Below are positions 1 through 5,514 of a stretch of 6,396 bases of DNA, piece after piece (position 1 is the first letter of the stretch; each line of letters opens with the position of its first letter). Source of the stretch: Actinomycetes bacterium (GTDB taxonomy: Bacteria; Actinomycetota; Thermoleophilia; Gaiellales; Gaiellaceae). The notes beneath the pieces are model-generated. The model searched no databases. It saw only the letters and a list, made by a program, of their open reading frames with translations, and was not told the origin of the DNA. Where the stretch lies: assembly GCA_030624785.1 (NCBI GenBank), contig JAUXJK010000125.1, forward strand, positions 1-6,396. Direction: 5' to 3'. Both the position numbers and the translations under genes were made by a program.

Positions 1-285
1 GAGCAGGGCACCGAGATACTCCTCGTTGCCGACCCGTTGCTTGATCAGGAGGATCGGTTCGGACGCCTGGTGCGCTACGTGATTGTTGATGGTGAAAACG
101 TCAACATCGAGCTTGTACGACGAGGTGCCGCAACCGTGTGGTTTGTCGACGGAGTAGAAGGGATATTCGCGACCGAACTGCTCGAAGAGGCAACTCTCGC
201 GAACGAGAACAAGACGGGTCTGTGGGGCGTCTGTCCAGACACGCCCTTCGACCCGCGTCACGCCGCGGATACTGGCCCCGCCTAG
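1..285 (+). CDS. Thermonuclease (SNase-like) family protein, C-terminal part
   Basis: The reading frame is open from the first base to the TAG at 283-285, so the gene begins before the window and only about 94 residues are visible. They match the second half of the staphylococcal nuclease fold: a DRFGR segment (visible residues 18-22) followed by a strand and turn (LVRYVIVDG), then VNIELVRRGAA, a helix rich in E/A/N, and a closing GLWGVC. In staphylococcal nuclease the Arg of the equivalent DKYGR motif is catalytic Arg87, and R22 here is in that place. The other active-site residues (Arg35, Glu43) would lie upstream, so catalytic competence cannot be judged. Family members cleave DNA or RNA in a Ca2+-dependent way and are often secreted or membrane-anchored. 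The tail after GLWGVC is short (about 17 residues) and polar. The gene converges on the minus-strand unit with 13 bases between stops, and I see no clear terminator hairpin there. Confidence 0.85.
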   Translation, partial: EQGTEILLVADPLLDQEDRFGRLVRYVIVDGENVNIELVRRGAATVWFVDGVEGIFATELLEEATLANENKTGLWGVCPDTPFDPRHAADTGPA

Positions 286-298
286 CCGAGCTGGATCT

Positions 299-1138
299 CT
301 AGTCGAGCACGCCGGCGATGGTCTCGCCAACGTCGATGAGTTGGGACACGGGAGCGCGCCGCACGATCTCGCGGAGCGGCGTGGCGACGAAGGAGGGGAG
401 CGTCCCGTTCTCCTCAGCTTCGTCAATCGTCTTGATGATGCCCGTGCGGACAGCGTCGATGATCGTTTCCCGATCCCACGGAAACGGCTCGTTGGAGAGC
501 GTGTCGGCGATCGACAACCCGATGTCGGTGAAGAGCGCGACAGGCAGGCGCTCCACCGTTTCCCGAAGCGCAAACGCCTGCACGCGGCCGAGTGAGCCAT
601 CGTCCTGGGCGTTCTGAATCGCCGCGAGCAGCGCCTCTCGGATGTCCTCGCCGAGCAGATCGGGATCGATCGGGTTCTCGGCTTCGCTGAGGGCGTCGGC
701 GATACCTCCACCGCCATCGACGAGCAACTCGAGCGGAGCACGATCCAACGCTCCCTCGAGTACGTCAGCTGGTAGCCCGCTCAGCGTGCCGCGACCCTCG
801 GCCTCATCGATCGCCCGACTGAACCCGCCGCGCAAGGCGTCAACGATCACCTCGTCCGTCCATTCGACCTCTTCGGGTGCGACGTCGGGAACGAACGAGA
901 GGACGAACTCCTCGCGCCCGAGCTCGAGCGAGCAGGCCGCTCCATCGATGCCATCCAGGGCGATGCGCTGCAGCGTGCCCTCAATCCCTTCACCCTGGAA
1001 CTGAGCTCGAGGTTCGCACGAGTCTTGCAGCTCGACCTCGCCATACGTCCGCGCACCCTGTGTGAGCTCGACGACGATGAGCGCGACGCCACCGATCAGC
1101 AGTGCGGCGAGAGCGAGTACGCCAACCGTGCGTCTCAC
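299..1138 (-). CDS. Membrane-anchored protein with three tandem 64-residue repeats, function unknown
   Basis: I do not recognise this 279-residue protein. The N-terminus has two arginines and a hydrophobic stretch (about residues 5-24), which would be a signal anchor or signal peptide with the rest outside the cytoplasm. There is no lipobox. Residues 30-87 form a small leading region holding the only two cysteines (C41, C69), which could form a disulfide. Residues 88-279 are three consecutive repeats of exactly 64 residues without gaps. Positions identical in all three include R103/167/231, I110/174/238, A113/177/241, G117/181/245, P135/199/263, D141/205/269 and an IA pair at 146/210/274. The repeats look helical and acidic. 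The GTG start (1136-1138) overlaps the TGA of the upstream transporter gene as GTGA. It is preceded by AAGGGA at a spacing of six, which supports this start and suggests translational coupling. The TAG is at 299-301. A role with the transporter is inferred from context only. Confidence 0.8.
   Translation of the reverse strand: MRRTVGVLALAALLIGGVALIVVELTQGARTYGEVELQDSCEPRAQFQGEGIEGTLQRIALDGIDGAACSLELGREEFVLSFVPDVAPEEVEWTDEVIVDALRGGFSRAIDEAEGRGTLSGLPADVLEGALDRAPLELLVDGGGGIADALSEAENPIDPDLLGEDIREALLAAIQNAQDDGSLGRVQAFALRETVERLPVALFTDIGLSIADTLSNEPFPWDRETIIDAVRTGIIKTIDEAEENGTLPSFVATPLREIVRRAPVSQLIDVGETIAGVLD
302..877 (-). repeat. Three tandem 192-bp coding repeats (64 residues each)
   Basis: Inside the 299-1138 gene, residues 88-151, 152-215 and 216-279 align without gaps (nucleotides 686-877, 494-685 and 302-493). 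At least 13 positions are identical in all three units: R, I, A, G, L, L, R, P, D, G, I, A, L at residues 103, 110, 113, 117, 119, 127, 133, 135, 141, 143, 146, 147, 150 and their +64 and +128 equivalents. Units 1 and 3 also share the opening W (93, 221) and IDEAE (110-114, 238-242), so unit 2 is the more diverged. The third unit ends at the last residue of the protein. The repeat is visible at protein level; the DNA copies are diverged, so this is an old duplication. Confidence 0.85.
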
Positions 1139-2586
1139 GCCGTGTCCCTTCGACGGACGTACGTGACGAAAGCCATCGGCATGATCGCAAGCAGCGAGAA
1201 CAGCCCCGCGAGTGCGAACGAGCTGCGGAAGCTTCGCGTCATCACGTCTTCGATCGTCCCGAGGAGCGACTCCTGCAAGGCCGCTATGCCCGGCGCATCA
1301 TCGCTTACGTTATTGGCGAACGCGGCGTCGAGGTCGGGCACCTGGCCACGTGGCGTGCGTTCGAACTCGTCTCTCAGATCGAGGGCGAGTGGCACCTTCT
1401 GCGTCAACGGAACGGGCGCGTCCAGAATCTCGGCGGTGCCGGCGAGCGTCGCCTGCTGTCCGCCGCGTTCGAGCTCCCAGGCGAGCAGAGGCGCGATCAG
1501 CACGAGCGCCGCTACGAGCCCGACATGGCGGGAGCCGATCGACCAGGCGCTGCTACGTACGATCCCGTGCTCGACGCTGATCGACGCGTCTGAAAGCGCG
1601 GGCACGGCGAGACCAAGACCTACGCCACACAGGCCGAGGGCAAGCGCGGCATAGACGATCTGAGTCGACGGCAGTAGCGCGAGCCCGGCCAGGCCGAGCG
1701 CGAGCAGAACAGCACCACAGATCGTGCCGAGGCGAGGACTCACCTGCTGGCTCAGGAAGCGGGCTCCGAGGGTGCCGATGGGCAGTGCGCTGACCACTGC
1801 CGCGCCCGCGATCGGCGAGAGCCCCCAGACCGCAACGAGCAGGAGGACGCCGAGGAAGAGTGCACCGACGAGTGCCCCGAAGAGCAGGCCGAGTGCGGTG
1901 TTCGCGGCCGGGGCCGGTGTTGCTCGGTTGGTCGGCTCGGCCAGCGTGATGGCCTGTTGGTGACGTTGCAGTGTTGCGAGCAAGGCGAGAAACGCGATAG
2001 GTGCCTGCACGATGAAGATTGAGCGCCAGTCGAACGCCTGGGTGAGCGCGCCGCCGAGCGCTGGCCCCAGCGCCGCGCCGAGCGTTCCGGCGAGCGTCCA
2101 CAGTGCGATGCCGCGACGCGTGTCTCCCAGCAGCGCGATCAGCACCGGGAGTGACCCGATGAGCAGGAGGACGGCTCCGAGGCCCTGGATCGCTCGAAAC
2201 GTGATGAGGAGCTCGAGCGTGTCCGATGCGGCGCAGCCGATCGATGCGCCTCCGAACACCAGAAGGCCGACGAGCAAAAGGCGGCGCGCATCGAATCTGC
2301 GCGTCAATGGGAGCAATACGAACGCTCCCACCGCGACCACGAGGTTGTAGCTCGTGACGACGAACGAGACGCCTGGAATCGTGGTGTCCAGCTCCGTATA
2401 CAGCTCCGGTAGCGCCAGGACGACGATCGAGCTATCGGCGAACGCCACCGCAACAGCGACCGCGAGCAACCCAGCCAACACGACAGGCGCAGTACCTCTA
2501 CTCGGCATCATTGGCGAGAGTAGCTTCGCGGCGAGGAGCCCCGGCGCGGCGGGCGCCACGTGCGACGGTGCTTTCGCCGAGTTCAT
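1135..2586 (-). CDS. MFS transporter, DHA2 (EmrB/QacA-like) drug:H+ antiporter type
   Basis: This 483-residue, strongly hydrophobic protein is in the size range of 14-helix DHA2 exporters. Membrane segment 1 is followed by FADSSIVVLALPEL (49-62), the counterpart of the family's 'LDxTIVNVALP' motif. Motif A near 91-107 (LLPLTRRFDARRL) is degenerate. R131-AIQGLG matches motif B. GAALGPALGGAL (170-181) matches antiporter motif C, which supports export rather than uptake. Residues 209-230 are a polar central linker. A long hydrophilic stretch (about 371-452) separates the last two membrane helices and should lie outside the cytoplasm. The substrate cannot be read from sequence. The ATG at 2584-2586 has no clear SD, and Met26/Met27 just before helix 1 is an alternative start. 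It lies 45 bases downstream of the DUF3179 gene and its TGA overlaps the GTG of the repeat-protein gene, consistent with one operon. Confidence 0.85.
   Translation of the reverse strand: MNSAKAPSHVAPAAPGLLAAKLLSPMMPSRGTAPVVLAGLLAVAVAVAFADSSIVVLALPELYTELDTTIPGVSFVVTSYNLVVAVGAFVLLPLTRRFDARRLLLVGLLVFGGASIGCAASDTLELLITFRAIQGLGAVLLLIGSLPVLIALLGDTRRGIALWTLAGTLGAALGPALGGALTQAFDWRSIFIVQAPIAFLALLATLQRHQQAITLAEPTNRATPAPAANTALGLLFGALVGALFLGVLLLVAVWGLSPIAGAAVVSALPIGTLGARFLSQQVSPRLGTICGAVLLALGLAGLALLPSTQIVYAALALGLCGVGLGLAVPALSDASISVEHGIVRSSAWSIGSRHVGLVAALVLIAPLLAWELERGGQQATLAGTAEILDAPVPLTQKVPLALDLRDEFERTPRGQVPDLDAAFANNVSDDAPGIAALQESLLGTIEDVMTRSFRSSFALAGLFSLLAIMPMAFVTYVRRRDTA
1145..1150 (-). promoter_or_regulatory. 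SD-like ribosome binding site for the repeat protein
   Basis: On the minus strand this reads AAGGGA, six bases before the GTG start at 1138. It lies within the last codons of the transporter gene. It supports the GTG over later starts and fits re-initiation at the GTGA overlap. Confidence 0.6.
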
Positions 2587-2631
2587 GCTCGTACCGCTGC
2601 TTGGGGTTGGCGGAGGAACGCTGCCGCTCGG

Positions 2632-4173
2632 CTACTGGACGATGGCTCCTGAAGCGTCCTTGACGACCGTGCTGGCAGGCTTGGTCGAAGCTCGCGCCGT
2701 GCTCGTCCCCTCGTAGATCTCCGTTCGCGGGTAGAACGCGTACCAGCCAAACCAGTAGGCGAGGTGGCCTGCGAGCCGCTCCAGCCGCTCGCCATCGGGG
2801 CCGACCAGAGCATCCTCCGTCACTTGCCACGCGGCGCCATTCTCGTCGGTGAGTGAATCTTCGTTGGCGCCGGGCACGAACGAGTGGTCTGCCCGCTCGT
2901 ATGCGCGCACCTCACCACCCGCCTCATAGGTCGCGCCGTCTGGCCAGACCTCGACCGTTCCTCGCGCTGCGATGATCACATTCGGCTCGTCTGCCAGTGC
3001 GTCGTTGACGACCTGCTCCTCCACGAGCGTCGCGAGCGGATAGGCCTTTGTTGCGCCGTCTGCCTCGAGCCCGAAGACTCGTGACTTCGTGTCGAGATCG
3101 TCACGTCGTTGCCACACCGGGAAGAGCGTGTCGTCCGAGCCAAAGTACTGACCGTAGGCCGCGCCGAGACTGTACGGACGTGCATAGCCCGTTTCGAGAC
3201 TCAGTACGCGCGTATCGGGATGTTGCTCGCGCCAGGCCTGCCAGCTCGTCAGCACGACTGGCAGCCGCTCGAGGGTGACGTCTGTGCCCGCCAATGGGCC
3301 GAACGACGGCTCGCCGGTGAACTGGTTCCACAACGTGCGGGTCTCGCGGTCGTACATCAGCTTGTTCGAGCGGAACAACAGGCCCGAGGAGCCAAACGTG
3401 TACGTATTCCCGTCGCTCGCTCTCCCGTCGTAGGCGATGCCCGAGCCGCAGAGCGTGCAGTAGGCGAGAGAGATCGGGACGCCGCCGATCGTGCTGTTCA
3501 CAAGCTCGTGCCAGTCGAGAATGCGTAGCGGGTACGCGTGCGACTCACCGTTCAGCGAGACGCCGAACACGGGCTCCTCTGGCGTGAGGTACGTCGCCTC
3601 CTCGCTCGAGAGAAGGATGGGTTGATGCAGTGCCGGGATACCGTCGACGGCGACACCGCCCCAGACCACCTCTTCGATGCGCTCGCGTGCGGGCGCGCCC
3701 TCCTGGAGGAACTCGGCGAAGCCATCGTCAATACGTCCGAGGAGCTCTCCTTTCCAGCCTGTGAATCCCGGCGGCGGCTGGAGTTCGGTCGTGCCATACC
3801 ACTCGACCCACGCGTCCCAGTCCAGACCGAAGTCCTCACCACTTAGCTCGCGCAAGGCGGCCACGTTGGGTTCGCGGCGCTCGCGCGGGATCCAGGCGAG
3901 CTCGTGCATGCGCAGCAGCTCGATGAATGGAGCCACGAAGCGGCCATCGCCGGCCGCCAGGATCTGTTCGATGGCCGCGTCGGCTTCGGCGTTCGGTCCG
4001 ATGATCGCGTCGAGGAGAGCGGCTTCGGCTGATGGTTCGGGCGCCGATGCTGGCCCTTCAGGCGGCTCGCTGCCACCACACCCTGCTGCGATCAAGAGGA
4101 TCGCGGCGATGGCCATGAGCGCTCCGAGTTGGATCTGGCGTTTCACGTCTTGGCCAAGCATGCACGTCGACAT
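2632..4173 (-). CDS. DUF3179 domain-containing lipoprotein
   Basis: The 513-residue product has a basic start, a hydrophobic stretch (about 15-30) and AAGC with the lipobox cysteine at C32. A Ser/Pro/Glu/Ala-rich linker follows (33-51). Residues 52-130 are helical and end in the GEDFGLDWDAWVEWYG segment common in this family. The DUF3179 domain spans about 145-485. Its hallmarks are VFGVSLNGESHAYPLRILDW (202-221), H222-ELVN, the YCTLCG motif (C239, C242), the MYDRETRTLWNQFTGE segment (273-288), TSWQAWREQHPD (309-320) and a closing FWFGWY-like segment (YWFGWYAFYP, 473-482). The biochemical role of DUF3179 is not established. The cysteines and His suggest metal or redox chemistry, but that is inference. 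The ATG at 4171-4173 is the longest start. A GTG at codon 10 (4144-4146) would give a more typical lipoprotein signal (MKRQIQLG...), and neither has a good SD. It is the first gene of the minus-strand unit. Confidence 0.88.
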   Translation of the reverse strand: MSTCMLGQDVKRQIQLGALMAIAAILLIAAGCGGSEPPEGPASAPEPSAEAALLDAIIGPNAEADAAIEQILAAGDGRFVAPFIELLRMHELAWIPRERREPNVAALRELSGEDFGLDWDAWVEWYGTTELQPPPGFTGWKGELLGRIDDGFAEFLQEGAPARERIEEVVWGGVAVDGIPALHQPILLSSEEATYLTPEEPVFGVSLNGESHAYPLRILDWHELVNSTIGGVPISLAYCTLCGSGIAYDGRASDGNTYTFGSSGLLFRSNKLMYDRETRTLWNQFTGEPSFGPLAGTDVTLERLPVVLTSWQAWREQHPDTRVLSLETGYARPYSLGAAYGQYFGSDDTLFPVWQRRDDLDTKSRVFGLEADGATKAYPLATLVEEQVVNDALADEPNVIIAARGTVEVWPDGATYEAGGEVRAYERADHSFVPGANEDSLTDENGAAWQVTEDALVGPDGERLERLAGHLAYWFGWYAFYPRTEIYEGTSTARASTKPASTVVKDASGAIVQ

Positions 4174-4193
4174 GTTGAGAGCGGCTTAACCTT

Positions 4194-4219
4194 CGATGAA
4201 CGCGTCGGACCGCTCATCG
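4194..4219. promoter_or_regulatory. Imperfect dyad in the divergent intergenic region
   Basis: The 62 bases between the divergent DUF3179 and glycosylase genes (4174-4235) contain CGATGA (4194-4199) and its inverse TCATCG (4214-4219). A further CG/CG pair lies one base inside each arm. Its position over the expected -35 region of the glycosylase promoter would suit an operator serving one or both genes. The match is imperfect, and GC-rich DNA gives such dyads by chance. Confidence 0.3.
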
Positions 4220-4224
4220 CGGGT

Positions 4225-4230
4225 TAGGCT
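4225..4230 (+). promoter_or_regulatory. Possible -10 hexamer for a leaderless glycosylase transcript
   Basis: TAGGCT has the conserved TA and final T of an actinobacterial -10 element and ends five bases before the GTG at 4236. Transcription would then begin at or within a base or two of the start codon. No SD precedes that GTG, which fits a leaderless message. No convincing -35 is seen. Confidence 0.35.
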
Positions 4231-4235
4231 GCGCC

Positions 4236-5063
4236 GTGTTCGTCGCCATTCCCGAGCCGTTCGACTTCTCACAGACCGTCGCCCGGGTGGCTGCGCTCGG
4301 TCCGGATCGACTCAACGTGATCGATGGCGAAAGGCTCGTCCGAGGCTTTGCGGGTCGCGCTGTCTCGGCACGCCCCGTCGCCGGCGGCATCTCTGTCGAC
4401 CAGGGTGGGCTCGCCGAAACCCGCATGTTCAGCCACGTTTTTGGTGCAACGTTCGACCTCGCTGGTTTCGAACGGCAGGTTGCCTCGGACGCCGTTCTCG
4501 ACAGGCTGATCGCGTCGTTGCGCGGCATGCGGCCATTCCTGGTGCCGGATCCCTTCGAGATGATTGTGAGCGCCATCACCGCGCAGCAGATCTCTCTTCA
4601 TGCAGCGCTCGCCGTTCGCAACCGATTCGTCGAGCGCTTCGGACAAAAGCACGGGCCGGTGTACGCGTTTCCGATCGCCGCACGCCTGGCCGGCGTACAG
4701 ATATCCGAGCTTCGGGATCTTGGTTTCTCTCGGAGCAAGGCACGGTTCGTATTGGAGATCGCCGGGAGCGACCTCGATCTTGCTGCCCTTGCGGGGTTGA
4801 GTGATGCGGACGTCGTCGAGACACTCACCGATCTGCCCGGGGTCGGAAGATGGACTGCCGAGTGGTTCCTCGCTCGGCATCTCGGGCGAGAGGATGTTTG
4901 GCCGGCCGGTGATCTTGCCGTCCGGCGGGCCCTCGAGCGCTTCTATACCGGTGGAGAACCTGTCGATGAAACACGAGCGAGAGTGCTCGGAGAGCGCTTT
5001 GCGCCCAACAGAACGCTCGCCTGTACCTATCTGCTCGCAGGGTTGAAGCTGAACTCGGAATGA
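4236..5063 (+). CDS. DNA-3-methyladenine glycosylase, AlkA-like (HhH-GPD superfamily)
   Basis: This 275-residue base-excision repair enzyme would remove alkylated purines by cleaving the N-glycosidic bond. It acts on chromosomal DNA in the cytoplasm. Residues 1-95 correspond to the AlkA N-terminal domain, beginning with the usual PFDF segment (8-11). ITAQQISL (114-121) matches the conserved QQ-S helix. The helix-hairpin-helix is at about 195-212 (LPGVGRWTAEWF), followed by the Gly/Pro-Asp loop WPAGDLAVRRAL. D226 there aligns with catalytic Asp238 of E. coli AlkA. Length and order fit a complete, intact AlkA rather than a longer Ada-AlkA fusion. The GTG at 4236 is the only start after an in-frame TGA at 4197-4199, and it places PFDF at the expected distance. 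No Ada-type regulator is visible nearby. It could be given the symbol alkA, but I leave it blank because the substrate range is not shown. Confidence 0.9.
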   Translation: MFVAIPEPFDFSQTVARVAALGPDRLNVIDGERLVRGFAGRAVSARPVAGGISVDQGGLAETRMFSHVFGATFDLAGFERQVASDAVLDRLIASLRGMRPFLVPDPFEMIVSAITAQQISLHAALAVRNRFVERFGQKHGPVYAFPIAARLAGVQISELRDLGFSRSKARFVLEIAGSDLDLAALAGLSDADVVETLTDLPGVGRWTAEWFLARHLGREDVWPAGDLAVRRALERFYTGGEPVDETRARVLGERFAPNRTLACTYLLAGLKLNSE

Positions 5064-5091
5064 GCGAGACAGCGTGGGCTATATCGGAAAC

Positions 5092-5120
5092 TTGCCATGG
5101 CTGAATACGGCAGCTATACT
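5092..5120 (+). promoter_or_regulatory. Near-consensus sigma70-type promoter for the 91-residue gene
   Basis: The -35 TTGCCA (5092-5097) and the -10 TATACT (5115-5120) are separated by exactly 17 bases. Each hexamer differs from the E. coli consensus at a single position (TTGACA to TTGCCA, TATAAT to TATACT). The expected start of transcription is near 5127, giving a leader of about 44 bases. The AT-rich stretch stands out from the surrounding GC-rich DNA. Confidence 0.75.
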
Positions 5121-5134
5121 TTTCGTAGTTATGG

Positions 5135-5155
5135 CGCTGAGCAGGTTGTTCAGCG
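5135..5155 (+). other. Leader hairpin directly upstream of the ribosome binding site
   Basis: CGCTGAGCA (5135-5143) pairs with TGTTCAGCG (5147-5155) across a three-base loop, giving nine pairs of which one is G-U. The stem ends at the base before AAGGAGGT, so the SD stays single-stranded while the 5' end is structured. Such placement can stabilise an mRNA or serve as a regulatory site. Which of these applies is inference. Confidence 0.5.
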
Positions 5156-5163
5156 AAGGAGGT
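5156..5163 (+). promoter_or_regulatory. Consensus Shine-Dalgarno AAGGAGGT
   Basis: Full complementarity to the 16S rRNA tail, seven bases before the ATG at 5171. It is by far the strongest SD in the window and fixes the start of the 91-residue gene. Confidence 0.9.
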
Positions 5164-5170
5164 AATTGCT

Positions 5171-5446
5171 ATGAGACGCATAGATCAGATCAAGAACGAG
5201 ATCACAGATCTCACCGATCGCCGTACCCGCCGCTGGCGCGAGCTCGGCCAGGGCGAGCCCGCGACAGAGACAATCGCAGAGCTCACGGCCAGGATCGACG
5301 AGCTATGGGATGAGCTGCGCTCCACACGTGTCGTCGCAGTTCATGGTTCCCGCGACGACATCCGGCGCCGCGCAGATCGCGAGCGGCGGATGGAAATCGA
5401 ACTCGCGCGCCTTACGGTCGCTGAAGTCGCGGCGGAGGCCGCCTAG
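5171..5446 (+). CDS. Small charged helical protein (91 aa), possibly DUF2630-like
   Basis: The protein is almost entirely helix-forming and very rich in Arg and Glu. There is no signal peptide or membrane segment, so it should be cytoplasmic. Residues 3-25 form one helix, a short GQGEP break (26-30) follows, and 32-52 (ETIAELTARIDELWDELRST) form a second helix of coiled-coil type. After a short VVAVHGS segment (54-60) a third, basic-then-acidic helix runs from 61 to the Ala/Glu-rich C-terminus. The helix-break-helix layout with a 'LDxxWDxLR'-like segment (43-50) resembles small actinobacterial DUF2630 proteins from memory. That is a weak resemblance and the family is uncharacterised. It has its own promoter, leader hairpin, consensus SD and terminator, so it is probably monocistronic and well expressed. 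It follows the glycosylase gene by 107 bases. The function is unknown; the strong translation signals make the gene itself secure. Confidence 0.85.
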   Translation: MRRIDQIKNEITDLTDRRTRRWRELGQGEPATETIAELTARIDELWDELRSTRVVAVHGSRDDIRRRADRERRMEIELARLTVAEVAAEAA

Positions 5447-5488
5447 TCACAGATCCCGGCGAGTTCAGACTCAGGGACGTCATTCGAG

Positions 5489-5514
5489 CCCGGCCTGACG
5501 ATCGTCAGGCCGGG
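5489..5514. terminator. Strong palindromic terminator between convergent genes
   Basis: A perfect 26-base palindrome (CCCGGCCTGA, CGATCG, TCAGGCCGGG) gives a stem of about 11 pairs with a four-base loop. On the + strand it is followed by TTCATTCGTTCT, a broken U-rich run, so it best serves the 91-residue gene ending at 5446. On the minus strand no U tract follows. There the hairpin includes the last codons and the TGA (5505-5507) of the convergent membrane protein gene. Confidence 0.75.

Noticed and set aside
286..310. Possible terminator between the nuclease and repeat-protein genes
   Set aside because: The CGAG-rich sequence repeats in direct, not inverted, orientation and no stable stem or U tract is visible.
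1025..1654. A 209-codon open frame on the + strand
   Set aside because: It lies antisense to the transporter and repeat-protein genes, its product is Ser/Arg/Pro-rich low-complexity sequence, and no SD or family motif is seen. It is a typical shadow of high-GC coding DNA.
2587..2631. Possible promoter or attenuator between the DUF3179 and transporter genes
   Set aside because: The 45 bases hold no -10/-35-like pair and only direct CGCTGC-type repeats, so I treat the genes as co-transcribed.
3109..3846. Two + strand open frames (139 and 102 codons) antisense to the DUF3179 gene
   Set aside because: The opposite strand carries the unmistakable DUF3179 motifs over the same bases, and the + strand products resemble nothing and lack start signals.
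3677..4189. A 170-codon + strand open frame antisense to the lipoprotein N-terminus
   Set aside because: Its composition (Ser/Ala/Arg/Pro) mirrors the antisense gene, and it runs against the signal peptide and lipobox coding region.
4269..4880. A 203-codon minus-strand open frame across the glycosylase gene
   Set aside because: The + strand encodes the complete HhH-GPD motif set here; the minus-strand frame has no recognisable domain.
5074..5313. A + strand frame from GTG 5074 (also ATG 5131) through the leader of the 91-residue gene
   Set aside because: It overlaps the promoter, and from residue 33 on it is an out-of-frame reading of the small gene. ATG 5131 lies close to the predicted transcription start, but the consensus SD at 5156 clearly serves the ATG at 5171.
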